NCBI GenBank assembly: GCA_963752815.1
Contig: CAVVZI010000006.1
Coordinates: 186,001 to 250,000, forward strand
From: Sva-07 sp963752815
GTDB taxonomy: Bacteria > Actinomycetota > Acidimicrobiia > Acidimicrobiales > Ilumatobacteraceae
Length of the DNA stretch: 64,000 nt
Reading direction: 5' to 3'
Below the pieces are notes generated by a model, which saw only the letters and a list, made by a program, of their open reading frames with translations, was not told where the DNA came from and ran no database searches. Position numbers and translations under genes: made by a program. Position 1 is the stretch's first letter, and every line of letters begins with the position of its first letter. Positions 34,088 through 42,945 of the stretch are shown here, piece after piece.

Positions 34088-35040
34088 GATTGGTAGATCT
34101 CCAGACCCGCGAGTGCGGCGACGATTCTCGGCCCGGCGGGGTAGTTGCCGGGCACGAACTGGCTTCCAGTCAACCGTTCGTACGCGTCGATGTAGCGCGC
34201 CGTGGTGGCCGACCAAACGGTAGGGGGCAGTTCGGGGACAGGGCCCTCGCCGGTGTAGCCGGTGTCGGCCAGGGCGCGGCGCACGACCTCCTTGTCGAGG
34301 CTTTCCGGTTCGGCGCCGCTCGCCACTCGTTCGTCGTACGTCGAGGCCACCCACCACCGTGACGAATCCGGCGTGTGCACCTCGTCGATCAGCAACAGCT
34401 CGCCGTCGTTGGTGAGCCCGAACTCGTACTTCGTGTCGGCCAGGATCAGCCCGCTGCGCTCGCCGGAGGCACGGCCGCGCTCGAACAGCGCCAGCGCCAC
34501 GTCCTGCACGCGATCCCACAAGTCCGGGTCGACGAGTCCCCGCTCGGCGACGTCGGCGCACGACAGCGGGACGTCGTGGCCGCCGTGTTCGGCCTTCGTG
34601 GTCGGGGTGACGATCGGCGTGTCGAGGCGCGAGTTCTTGGTGAGCCCGTCGGGCAGTTCGTGCCCGTACACGACGCGCGCCCCGGCCGCGTACTGCGTCC
34701 ACAGCGCGGTGTCGGTGACGCCCGTGATGTAGCCCCGCACGACCACCTCGACCGGCAGCGGGACTGCGCTGCGGGCGATCAACACGTTCGGGTCCGGTAC
34801 GGACACCACGTGATTGGCGACGATGTCGCGGGTCTGCTCGAACCACCAGGCCGAGAGCTGATTGAGCACCTGGCCCTTGTACGGCACGCTGGCGATCACC
34901 CGGTCGAAGGCGGAGAGGCGGTCGGTCGTGACGAACAACCGGTGTCCGTTGGGGAGCGAGTACGACACCCGGACCTTGCCGTCGCGCCGATCGTCGAGCG
35001 GCAGGTCGATGTCGGTGAGCGGGTCGGGCGACGTGAACAT
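34084..35040 (-). CDS. purC: SAICAR synthetase
   Basis: Step 7 of IMP synthesis, ligating aspartate to CAIR with ATP hydrolysis. The 318-residue protein shows the ATP-binding GKVRVSYSLPNGHRLFVTTD, SAFDRVIASVPYKGQVLNQL, the substrate segment VEVVVRGYITG, and DTKYEFGLTNDGELLLIDEVHTPDSSR. It is about 60 residues longer than E. coli PurC, as usual for the actinobacterial and yeast-type enzyme. Its ATG overlaps the purQ stop by one base (TGATG), and its stop overlaps purF. Confidence 0.96.
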   Translation of the reverse strand: MFTSPDPLTDIDLPLDDRRDGKVRVSYSLPNGHRLFVTTDRLSAFDRVIASVPYKGQVLNQLSAWWFEQTRDIVANHVVSVPDPNVLIARSAVPLPVEVVVRGYITGVTDTALWTQYAAGARVVYGHELPDGLTKNSRLDTPIVTPTTKAEHGGHDVPLSCADVAERGLVDPDLWDRVQDVALALFERGRASGERSGLILADTKYEFGLTNDGELLLIDEVHTPDSSRWWVASTYDERVASGAEPESLDKEVVRRALADTGYTGEGPVPELPPTVWSATTARYIDAYERLTGSQFVPGNYPAGPRIVAALAGLEIYQS

Positions 35041-35777
35041 CAGCGCGCCTCGGCGTAGCGGACGCCGTTCTGGAAGATCTGCAGACCCAGGTGGTTCGCC
35101 GAGCCGTTCGCCGTACCGGCTGCGGCGCGGCGATGGAGCGGGTGTTGGCGCGACACGATGTGATTCTCGGGATGCGGCATCAAACCCATCACTGCACCGG
35201 TCGTATCACAGACACCGGCGATGTCGTCGACCGATCCGTTCGGGTTGCGGCCGCAGTAGCGCAGCGCGACCTGACCGGAGGCGGCCAGCGACGCCGGATC
35301 CGGGTGCACGTACCGACCCTCACCGTGGGCGATCGGGGCGTGGATCGTGTCGGCGATGCCGCGGGTCCAGATGCACACCGACGACGCCACCGGAGCGAGT
35401 TCCACCCAGCGGCAGTCGAACGTGCCACTCCGGTTGTGACCGAGTGCTCCGGGGAGCAGACCGGCCCGCGTCAGCACCTGGAACCCGTTGCAGATCCCGA
35501 TCAGCGGGTGGCCGGCATCGACGAACGATCGGAGCTCGTCGGCCAGCCCGACGGTGAGGTCGAGGGCGAGCATGCGCCCCGCGCCGAGGGCGTCGGCGTG
35601 GCTGAATCCGCCCGCCACCACGGCGAGGCGCGCCTCGGCCAACCGCGACGGTCGTGCGATCAGTTCCGACGCCAACACGACCTCGACGTCGGCGCCGACG
35701 AGTTCGAGTGCGTCGCGGGCGTCCGCGTCGCGGTTCGTGCCGGGCCCCGCGATCACGATGGCCGGGACGCGGGTCAT
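35040..35777 (-). CDS. purQ: FGAM synthase glutaminase subunit
   Basis: Class I glutamine amidotransferase delivering ammonia to PurSL. The 245-residue protein has the nucleophilic cysteine in LIGICNGFQVLTRAGLLPG and the His/Glu pair in GLMPHPENHI. The substrate region AGGFSHADALGAGRML is typical. Of two adjacent in-frame ATGs (35783 and 35777) the second is chosen: an AGGAGG site ends exactly six bases before it, and it overlaps the purSL stop (ATGA). Coupling to purSL fits the stoichiometric complex. Confidence 0.95.
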   Translation of the reverse strand: MTRVPAIVIAGPGTNRDADARDALELVGADVEVVLASELIARPSRLAEARLAVVAGGFSHADALGAGRMLALDLTVGLADELRSFVDAGHPLIGICNGFQVLTRAGLLPGALGHNRSGTFDCRWVELAPVASSVCIWTRGIADTIHAPIAHGEGRYVHPDPASLAASGQVALRYCGRNPNGSVDDIAGVCDTTGAVMGLMPHPENHIVSRQHPLHRRAAAGTANGSANHLGLQIFQNGVRYAEAR

Positions 35778-38605
35778 GCCCATCCTCCTGCTTCGCCGCC
35801 GCGCCCGGTGTAGGCGTCGACGAGCGCTTCGACGTCGACGGTGCCGACCTGTCCGTCGGCACCGAAACGGAGCACGCCGTCGTCGGTGACCACACCGATC
35901 CGGGCGGCGTCGCTGCCGAGCGCCTCGGCGAACCGCTCGGCGTCGCCGGGAGCGACCTCGACGACGAACCGGCCGATCGATTCGCTGAACAACGCGACCA
36001 CCGGGTGGAGGTCGGGGAGATCGTCGATGGTGGCGCCGAGGCGGCCACCGATGCACATCTCGGCGACGGCGACCGCCAGCCCGCCCTCGCTGATGTCGTG
36101 GCAGGCGCGGACGATCCCGGCGCGGATCGCGGCGTGGAGACGTCGGTAGCGCGCCGGTGCGTCAGGATCGGGGGAGGGCGCTCCGCCGGGCTCGGCCGGC
36201 TGCCCGTTCACCATGTCGAGGTGCGAGCCGGCGAACTCCTCGCGTGTGGTGCCGACCTGGAACAGCACGTTGCCGACGTCGTGGAAGTCGGGCGTGACAC
36301 AGCGGTCGGCGTCGGGCACATGGGCGACGGCGGTGATCACCAAGGTCGGAGGGACGGCGTGACGTTGACCGTCGTGGCCGACGTACTCGTTGTTCAGCGA
36401 GTCCTTGCCGGAGACGAAGGGCGCACCGTAGAGCGCAGCCGCCTGGCAGCAGCCGTCGACGGCCGCGACGAGGTCGCCCAGGGTCGACTCGCGCCGCGGG
36501 TCGCCCCACGAGAAGTTGTCGAGCAGGGCGATCCTGGCCGGGTCGGCGCCGACGGCGACGACGTTGCGGATCGCTTCGTCGACCACGGCGATCGCCATCG
36601 CCTCGGGATCGTGCAGGCCGTACCAGGGGTTGACACCGATACCGACGGCGAAGCCCTCGGTCGCCGCGTGGCCGGCGATCACGACGCCGTCGGCGGGGGC
36701 GTCGGCGCCGACACCCACCAATGGGCGCACGACCGTGGCGCCGAGGATCTCGTGGTCGTACCGACGGATGATGTCCTCGTTCGACGCGACATTCGGATGG
36801 GCGAGGATCGCCAGGAGCGTCGCGATGGGGTCGTCGACCGTGCGCGGCGATCCCGGCGCCCGATCGGGACGCGCCCGGATCGCGGTCATCTGCCGCTGCG
36901 GCCGCGCGTCGTGCAGGAATGCCGTGTCGAGATCGGCGACCACCTGGCCGCCGGAGCGCACCACGAGTTGGCCGGTGCCGGTGAATTCGCCGATGTCGGC
37001 GAAGTCCACGCCGACCCGCCGGCAGCGGGCGCCGAACTCGTCGAGGCGGTCGGCGGCGATCGACACCACCATGCGTTCCTGGGCCTCCGACAGCCAGACC
37101 TCCCACGGCTCGAGTCCGGGGTACTTGCGCGGCACCCGGTCGAGATCGACGTCGGCGCCGACCCCTTCGGCCATCTCGCCGACCGCCGAAGACAGGCCGC
37201 CGGCACCGCAGTCGGTGATGCCCGAGTACAGGTCCTCCGCGCCGACGAGCGCGTCGATCAGCAGCTTCTCGACGACCGGGTCGCCGATCTGGACGCTGGC
37301 ACCGGCGACCTCGCCCGTGGTCGCGTCCATCGTCGCCGACGAGAACGTCGCGCCGCGGATGCCGTCGCGGCCCGTCGCCCCACCGAGCACGACGATCCGG
37401 TCGCCGGGATGCGGGCCGTCGTGGACGGGCCGGGTGGCGGCGACACCGATGCAGCCGGCGAAGACCAACGGGTTGGTCGTGTAGGCCGGGTCGTACAGCA
37501 CGGCCCCGGCGACCGTCGGGAGTCCGATCTTGTTGCCGTAGTCGGCCACACCGTCGACCACCCCGGCACGGATCCGCAGCGGATGGAGCGATCCGGCGGG
37601 CAGCTCGTCGATCGGCAGATCGGCGGGTCCGAAGCACAACACGTCGGTCACGAGGATCGGCCGGTGGGCGATGCCGAGGATGTCGCGGATCACGCCGCCC
37701 ACCCCCGTGTTGGCGCCGCCGAACGGCTCGACGGCGGACGGGTGGTTGTGTGTCTCGGCCTTCAGCGCCAGCGTCGTGCCCGGCGTGAACTCGATGACGC
37801 CGGCGTTGCCGACGAACGCCGATCGCACGAACGGTGCGTCGATCGTCTCGGTGCTGTTCCGGAGCTGCTTCATCAGTGGCTCGACCGACTCGACCTCGGT
37901 GCCGTCGCGATCACGGAGTTCGATGGCGGCCCGGAACGTCTTGTGGGCACAGTGCTCGCTCCACGTCTGGGCGAGCGTCTCGAGTTCCAGGTCGGTCGGG
38001 TCGCGGCCGAGCGATTCGAAGTGGTCGCGGATCACCCGCAGTTCCGCCGGATCGAGCGACAGCGAACGCGCCCGGTCGACGTCGGCGAGCGCGTCGTCAT
38101 CGAGGCCGCGCACCGCGATCACTTCGGCGCCACTCGTCGCCGTGTCGACCTCGGGTGGGGTCAGGTCGACGATGCCGTGCGACCACCGTTCGACGATCGG
38201 GTTGGCGACCAGACGGTTGACGAGTTCGTCGATCGTCGAGTCGTCGACGTCGTCGTCGAACTCGATCCGCCGGGCGCTCCCGGCGTGGTGGACGTCGACG
38301 CCGATGGTGGCGGCGGCGTGGAGGACCGCGTCGACGTCGCTGTTGGTGACGCCGGCGAGCGTGGTCACCTCGACGGCGCGGCCGGTCGGGATCGTCCAGC
38401 TGCCGTGCTGCAGGAGCGGGTCGACGAGCACCGCCTCGAGTTCCTTCAGGGAGGAGTCGTCCAAATCGCCGTCGACGAACACCACGTCGGCGATGTCGAT
38501 ACGGCCGACGGGCGGCAGCCCGAGGTGGGCGGCGCCGACGACGAGCGCCTCGATCCGGGGGTCGGGATCGATCGAACGGATGGTCAGTCGATACCCCGAG
38601 GCCAC
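35774..38605 (-). CDS. purL: FGAM synthase, PurS-like domains fused to PurL (PurSL)
   Basis: Step 4 of IMP synthesis, using ammonia from PurQ. The 943-residue protein has two N-terminal PurS-like repeats (about residues 3-70 and 78-148; the second ends LVANPIVERW, like PurS LLANTVIE). The PurL synthetase core follows: LAQTWSEHCAHKTFR, KAETHNHPSAVEPFGGANTG, ITDCGAGGLSSAVGEMAEG, FVSGKDSLNNEY and CHDISEGGLAVAVAEM. There is no glutaminase domain; purQ is separate. The frame is open far upstream, antisense to other genes; GTG 38605 is chosen because it starts at the first PurS strand and a TAGGGT hexamer lies seven bases before it. First gene of the purine block. Confidence 0.92.
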   Translation of the reverse strand: MASGYRLTIRSIDPDPRIEALVVGAAHLGLPPVGRIDIADVVFVDGDLDDSSLKELEAVLVDPLLQHGSWTIPTGRAVEVTTLAGVTNSDVDAVLHAAATIGVDVHHAGSARRIEFDDDVDDSTIDELVNRLVANPIVERWSHGIVDLTPPEVDTATSGAEVIAVRGLDDDALADVDRARSLSLDPAELRVIRDHFESLGRDPTDLELETLAQTWSEHCAHKTFRAAIELRDRDGTEVESVEPLMKQLRNSTETIDAPFVRSAFVGNAGVIEFTPGTTLALKAETHNHPSAVEPFGGANTGVGGVIRDILGIAHRPILVTDVLCFGPADLPIDELPAGSLHPLRIRAGVVDGVADYGNKIGLPTVAGAVLYDPAYTTNPLVFAGCIGVAATRPVHDGPHPGDRIVVLGGATGRDGIRGATFSSATMDATTGEVAGASVQIGDPVVEKLLIDALVGAEDLYSGITDCGAGGLSSAVGEMAEGVGADVDLDRVPRKYPGLEPWEVWLSEAQERMVVSIAADRLDEFGARCRRVGVDFADIGEFTGTGQLVVRSGGQVVADLDTAFLHDARPQRQMTAIRARPDRAPGSPRTVDDPIATLLAILAHPNVASNEDIIRRYDHEILGATVVRPLVGVGADAPADGVVIAGHAATEGFAVGIGVNPWYGLHDPEAMAIAVVDEAIRNVVAVGADPARIALLDNFSWGDPRRESTLGDLVAAVDGCCQAAALYGAPFVSGKDSLNNEYVGHDGQRHAVPPTLVITAVAHVPDADRCVTPDFHDVGNVLFQVGTTREEFAGSHLDMVNGQPAEPGGAPSPDPDAPARYRRLHAAIRAGIVRACHDISEGGLAVAVAEMCIGGRLGATIDDLPDLHPVVALFSESIGRFVVEVAPGDAERFAEALGSDAARIGVVTDDGVLRFGADGQVGTVDVEALVDAYTGRGGEAGGWA
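35784..35789 (-). promoter_or_regulatory. Consensus Shine-Dalgarno of purQ
   Basis: AGGAGG on the minus strand, six bases from ATG 35777 but directly abutting ATG 35783. It decides the start. It lies inside the last codons of purSL and is one of the strongest ribosome sites in the window. Confidence 0.7.
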
Positions 38606-38612
38606 TGGCGCG

Positions 38613-38618
38613 ACCCTA
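38613..38618 (-). promoter_or_regulatory. -10 element of the purine operon
   Basis: TAGGGT on the minus strand, seven bases before GTG 38605; +1 is predicted at 38606. The operon is therefore likely to be leaderless, leaving little room for a 5' riboswitch. Confidence 0.45.
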
Positions 38619-38667
38619 CGGAATGATGGTCCGGGCCCGGTGGCGTTTGTACGAAATGTGAAGCCTC

Positions 38668-38673
38668 TACCAT
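38668..38673 (+). promoter_or_regulatory. -10 element of the histidine phosphatase operon
   Basis: TACCAT lies seven bases before ATG 38681. TTTGTA at 38646-38651 could be its -35 (16-base spacer). It is divergent from the purine promoter, within 75 bases. Confidence 0.42.
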
Positions 38674-38680
38674 CGGATCG

Positions 38681-39373
38681 ATGCCGACCAGATTGCTGCT
38701 GATCCGTCATGGCGAGTCCAACGTGACGGTTCGGCGGGTGATCGGCGGCCATCGCACGTGCGACGGGCTGTCGCCGCTCGGCGTGTTGCAGTCCGAGCGC
38801 TTGGCCGCACGGTGGGCGGAATCCGACGAGGTCGGTGCCGACGTCCTGATCTCGAGCCACTTCGCCAGGGCACGACAGACCGCCGAGATCCTCCGTCCGG
38901 CGCTCGGACTCGGCGCGGTCGAGATCGATCCAGCGTTCGGTGAGCACGACCCCGGACCGGACATCGACGGCCTGTCGTTCGACGCCTATGTCGAGCGGTA
39001 CGGCACACCCGACTGGAACGGCGACCCGCACACCGAGATCTTCCCCGGCGGTGAGACGACCGCCGCGTTCCACCTGCGGGTCGGTGCCGCCGTCGCCCGG
39101 CTCGTTCGCGACCGGGCGGGCTCGTCGATCGTCGTGGCGTGCCACGGCGGGGTCATCGACGCCGTGTTCCGCCAGATGATCCGGAGCCCGTCGACCGGCG
39201 GGTTCAATCTCCTGACGCTGAACACGTCGATCACCGAGTTCGTCGGGCCGGCGGCCGGGTCGACGTCGGGGAACTGGACGCTGACGCGCTACAACGACGC
39301 GGCACACCTCGCCGGCCTGCCGGACGCGACACCGCGGCAGGGCGTCGCCGACTCCGTCGGCCGCCCGGATTGA
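38681..39373 (+). CDS. Histidine phosphatase family protein
   Basis: A 230-residue phosphoglycerate-mutase-like phosphatase. The phosphohistidine motif LIRHGESN is at residues 7-14 and the second histidine in VVACHGGVID near residue 153; LISSHFARARQTAEIL carries the conserved arginine. Substrates of this family range from sugar phosphates to cofactors, and none is indicated here. It is the first gene of a plus-strand group that continues with a GMC oxidoreductase (16-base gap), an MBL-fold protein and a lycopene cyclase. Confidence 0.87.
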   Translation: MPTRLLLIRHGESNVTVRRVIGGHRTCDGLSPLGVLQSERLAARWAESDEVGADVLISSHFARARQTAEILRPALGLGAVEIDPAFGEHDPGPDIDGLSFDAYVERYGTPDWNGDPHTEIFPGGETTAAFHLRVGAAVARLVRDRAGSSIVVACHGGVIDAVFRQMIRSPSTGGFNLLTLNTSITEFVGPAAGSTSGNWTLTRYNDAAHLAGLPDATPRQGVADSVGRPD

Positions 39374-39389
39374 CCGACGGCGAACCGAC

Positions 39390-40737
39390 ATGGGCGAGAC
39401 GTGGGTGGTGGTGGGTGCCGGCTCGGCGGGATGTGTCGTCGCGTCTCGACTGAGCGAGGATGCCGACCGATCGGTCATCCTCCTCGAAGCGGGGCCGGCC
39501 GACGATCCGGCCGCCACCGCGGCGCTCGGAGGCCGGGACTTCTTCGCCGCGATCGACCTTCCCGGGCGTACGTTTCCGAGCGTCGCGGCCGCGCGCACGG
39601 CCGGTGGTCCGACGATGCCGTACGCGCGTGGCCGGGGGCTCGGCGGCTCGAGTTCGGTCAACGCGATGATCGCGCTGCGGGGCGACCCGGCGATCTATGC
39701 GTCGTGGGGCTGGGACGACGTCGACGAGGCATGGGACGCGGGTGATGATCCCGACCACATTGCCCCTGGACGTCGAGCTCGGACCGCTCGACCGGGCGCT
39801 GCTGGCGGCCGCTCCGGATGCGGCGGGCGTTCCGCTCACTCGCCGCGACGGACGCAGGGTGAGCGCCGCTGACGCGTACCTCACTCCGGTGCTCGGCCGG
39901 GACAACCTCGTGGTCCGCACCGATGCCGCCGTGGCGCGCATCGTTTTCGACGGTCGCCGGGCGTGTGGCATGGAGCTGGTCAGCGGCGAGGTCATCGAGG
40001 CCGATCATGTGGTCGTCTCGGCCGGCGCCATCCACACCCCCGCCCTCCTGCTGCGGTCCGGCGTCGACACCCCGGGCGTCGGCGACGGCCTCCAGGACCA
40101 TCCGTCCGTGGCGTTCACGTTGCGTCTCGAGCAACCCGTTTCCCCGTCGGGCGATGTGCTCGCCACCGGCTCGGTACTGCAACGGGACGGGCTGCAGGTG
40201 CTTCCGCTCAATCATCTCGGGAGTTCGGACGACGTCGCCGGCTACGGGGCGTTGATGGCTGCGGTGATGCGCCCGCTCGGCGCCGCCGGAACGGTCCGCC
40301 TTGCGTCGGACGACCCGACGGTCGAACCGGTCGTCGAGTTCAACCTGCTGTCGGACCCCGAGGACCTCGACCAGATGGTGAGCGGAACGAACCTCCTGCT
40401 CGACCTCATCCGACGCGAACCGTTCCGAGCGGTCGCCAGCGAGGTGTTCGTCGACGAGCATGGAACGCCATGGACGGCGCTGTCCGATCTGGACCGCCTG
40501 GTCGCCTGGGTCCGTTCGGCCGCCGGTGGGTACGTGCACGCGACCGGGACCTGCGCGATGGGAACGGTCGTCGACGACGACGCGACGCTGGTCGGCTACG
40601 ACGGCGTCCACGTGTGCGACGCCTCGGTCTTCCCGTCGATCCCCGACGCCAACACGCATCTGCCGACCACGATGCTCGCCGAGCGTCTGGTGGCGCGCTG
40701 GCGCTCCGCGGCACGCCCGTCGCCCGCGCGAGGATGA
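39390..40737 (+). pseudogene. GMC-family FAD oxidoreductase, frame-disrupted
   Basis: The N-terminal part (39390 to about 39740) carries the FAD motif VVVGAGSAGCVVASRLSE, LLEAGP and the signature GRGLGGSSSVNAMIALRG. The rest (to 40737) is in another frame and carries RRDGRRVSAADAYL, SAGAIHTPALLLRSG, the HATGTCAMG motif and SIPDANTHLPTTMLAERL at the catalytic end. Removing one G from the GGG at about 39740-39742 joins them as ...EAWDAVMIPTTLPLD. Even when joined (about 448 residues) it is shorter than usual, lacking most of the middle substrate-domain insertion, as in compact MftG-like enzymes. It could be a real pseudogene or a sequence error. Confidence 0.7.
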
Positions 40738-40741
40738 CCGG

Positions 40742-41707
40742 ATGGCTTCGTCGCTTCCGTATTCGCTCGGCCTCCACGAGGTCGGAGACGGCCTGCACGC
40801 GTACCTGCAACCCGACGGGGGTTGGGGTTGGAGCAACGCGGGACTGATCGTCGGTGACGGCGTCTCGCTCCTCGTCGACACGCTGTTCGATCTCCGACTC
40901 ACGGCGGCGATGCTCGACTCGATGTCGCCGCTCACGACGGCCGCACCGGTTGCCTCGGTCGTCAACACCCATGCGAACGGCGATCACTGCTACGGCAACA
41001 GCGAGGTGACCCGCCGGTGGAGCGGTGCCGAGATCGTCGCATCGACCGCGACGGCCCACGAGATGGCCGACGTGCCACCGTCGATGCTCGCCGCGCTGAA
41101 TCAGGCACCGGGCGAGGTCGGCGAGCTGTTCCGCAGCTTCTTCGGCGAGTTCCACTTCGAGGGCATCGAACTCGAACCGCCGACGCGCACGTTCGACCAC
41201 CGGCTGACCGTCGACGTCGGTGGACGGGCGGTCGAACTGATCGAGGTCGGCCCGGCGCACACCGCCGGCGACACGATCGTGCACGTGCCCGATGCCGCGA
41301 CCGTGTTCACCGGCGACATCCTCTTCATCGGCGGCACGCCGATCGTGTGGGCGGGACCGTTGTCGAACTGGGTCGCCGCGTGCGACCTGATGCTGGAACT
41401 CGACGTCGACACCGTGGTGCCGGGGCACGGGCCCGTCACCGACAACGACGGCATCAGGGCCGTGCGTGAGTACCTGGCGTACGTCGACCAGGAGGCCACG
41501 TCGTGCTTCGAGGCCGGCCTCGATGCCTTCGACGCCGCCAGGACCATCGGTGCGGCGATGGGCGCCGACGATCGATTCAACGAGCTCGGTGAGGCCGGCC
41601 GGATCGCAGTGAACGTCGAGACGGCGTATCGCGCGCTCGACCCGACCCACCGGACGCCGGACGTGGTGGAACAGTTCCGACGGATGGCAGCGCTCGATCG
41701 CGCATGA
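40742..41707 (+). CDS. Metallo-beta-lactamase-fold hydrolase
   Basis: A 321-residue MBL-fold protein. The metal motif reads NTHANGDHCYGN, with Asn in place of the second His of HxHxDH, a variant known in SoxH/cyclase-like subfamilies. Further ligands are in GPAHTAGDTIVHVP, FTGDILFIGGTP and VVPGHGPV, so at least one metal site should be intact. About 60 extra C-terminal residues are helical. Its ATG is four bases after the GMC stop, and its own stop overlaps the lycopene cyclase start (ATGA). Confidence 0.85.
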   Translation: MASSLPYSLGLHEVGDGLHAYLQPDGGWGWSNAGLIVGDGVSLLVDTLFDLRLTAAMLDSMSPLTTAAPVASVVNTHANGDHCYGNSEVTRRWSGAEIVASTATAHEMADVPPSMLAALNQAPGEVGELFRSFFGEFHFEGIELEPPTRTFDHRLTVDVGGRAVELIEVGPAHTAGDTIVHVPDAATVFTGDILFIGGTPIVWAGPLSNWVAACDLMLELDVDTVVPGHGPVTDNDGIRAVREYLAYVDQEATSCFEAGLDAFDAARTIGAAMGADDRFNELGEAGRIAVNVETAYRALDPTHRTPDVVEQFRRMAALDRA

Positions 41708-42945
41708 CGACAAGACTCACTGACGTCGTCGTGGTCGGCGACGGGCCGGCCGGCTGCGCGCTCGCTCACGGCTGCGCCCGCCGCGGGGTCGATCACGTGC
41801 TCGTCGGAACGGGCCTGCCGTGGACGGCCACCTACGGCTGCTGGGTCGACGAGCTCGAGCCGGCCGCAGGTGACCTGGGGTCGGTGGCCGATCTGTTCGC
41901 CGTCACGATGTCCGATCTGGCGATCGTGACCGATCGGCGGCAGATCCTGTCCCGCTCGTACGGGGTTCTCGACAACGACGCCGTGCGCGACCGCTTGCTC
42001 GCCGACGTCGATCATCAGTGGGCGCGAGTCGAGCGCGTCGAGGCGGCCGGCAGCGGGTACCAGGTCGCGTTGGCCGACGGTTCGACGATCCAGTGCCGGC
42101 TCGTGATCGATGCCACCGGATGGCCGTCGGGTCTCGTTCCGCCCGGTCGCATCGAGGTGCCGGCGTGGCAGACCGCGATCGGCGTCGTGCTTCCCGCGCC
42201 GCCACCCGGTGATCTCGCGACGCCGACACTCATGGACTTCCGCCCGGTCCGTGCCGGTGGCGCCACCCGCGAATCGACGATCGGCCCGGCCGGGGTGGCG
42301 ACGTTCGCCTACTCGGTGCCCGTCCACGACGGGTGGTTGGTGGAGGAGACGGTGCTCGCGGCGCGTCCGGCCGTGGAGCCGATCTCCCTCCTCGCTCGGC
42401 TGGCGGCGCGCCTCGGCCGCCACCCCGATTCGTTGCTCGGCGACGCCGTGCGCAGCGAGTACGTGCGGATCCCGATGGGGGCATCGATCGCCAGCCCGTC
42501 GGTCGCCGTGCCGTTCGGGGCGGCGGCGGGCTACATCCACCCGGCGACGGGCTTCTCGGTCGGCGCTTCGCTGCGGGCCGTGCCCCGGGTGGCCGATGCC
42601 ATCGCCGATGCCGTCGCCTCCGCGATCGATGCCGGGCCGGAGGCGGCCGTCGATCGGGACGCGGTGTGGGAGGCCGTGTGGCCGACGGCGATGCGGCGCA
42701 CGCGGGTGTTCCACGACATGGGGTTGAACATGTTGCTGCGCCTCGATGCCGAGGGTCAGAGCGAGTTCTTCTCGACGTTCTTCGACCTGCCGACCGAGCG
42801 GTGGAGTGCGTTCCTGCGCATCGACGCCGTCCCGGCCGACATCGCGTCGGTGATGGCCGAGGTGTTCAGGACCTCGTCGTGGTCACTCCGCCGTCGCCTC
42901 GCCGGCGGCAACCCCGCTGCGCTCGCTCGTCTCCTGCGACCCTGA
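41704..42945 (+). CDS. crtL: Lycopene cyclase, CrtL type
   Basis: A 413-residue FAD/NAD(P)-dependent cyclase that closes the end rings of lycopene. The N-terminal dinucleotide motif is VVVGDGPAGCALAHGCARRG, then TYGCWVDEL, equivalent to plant YGVWEDE. GWLVEETVLAARP contains the catalytic-glutamate FLEET-like motif, AAGYIHPATGFSVGASL is the conserved cyclase signature, and FFSTFFDLPTERWSAFL is the C-terminal motif. Plant and cyanobacterial CrtL is rarer in bacteria than CrtY or CrtYcYd. No crtE, crtB or crtI gene is in the window. It is coupled to the MBL-fold gene by a four-base overlap. Confidence 0.85.
   Translation: MTTRLTDVVVVGDGPAGCALAHGCARRGVDHVLVGTGLPWTATYGCWVDELEPAAGDLGSVADLFAVTMSDLAIVTDRRQILSRSYGVLDNDAVRDRLLADVDHQWARVERVEAAGSGYQVALADGSTIQCRLVIDATGWPSGLVPPGRIEVPAWQTAIGVVLPAPPPGDLATPTLMDFRPVRAGGATRESTIGPAGVATFAYSVPVHDGWLVEETVLAARPAVEPISLLARLAARLGRHPDSLLGDAVRSEYVRIPMGASIASPSVAVPFGAAAGYIHPATGFSVGASLRAVPRVADAIADAVASAIDAGPEAAVDRDAVWEAVWPTAMRRTRVFHDMGLNMLLRLDAEGQSEFFSTFFDLPTERWSAFLRIDAVPADIASVMAEVFRTSSWSLRRRLAGGNPAALARLLRP

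Noticed and set aside
35654..38626. Long plus-strand open frame antisense to purSL
   Set aside because: High-GC sequence leaves few stops on the opposite strand; the translation is Asp/Arg/Val-rich low complexity with no domains, while the minus strand encodes a full PurSL.
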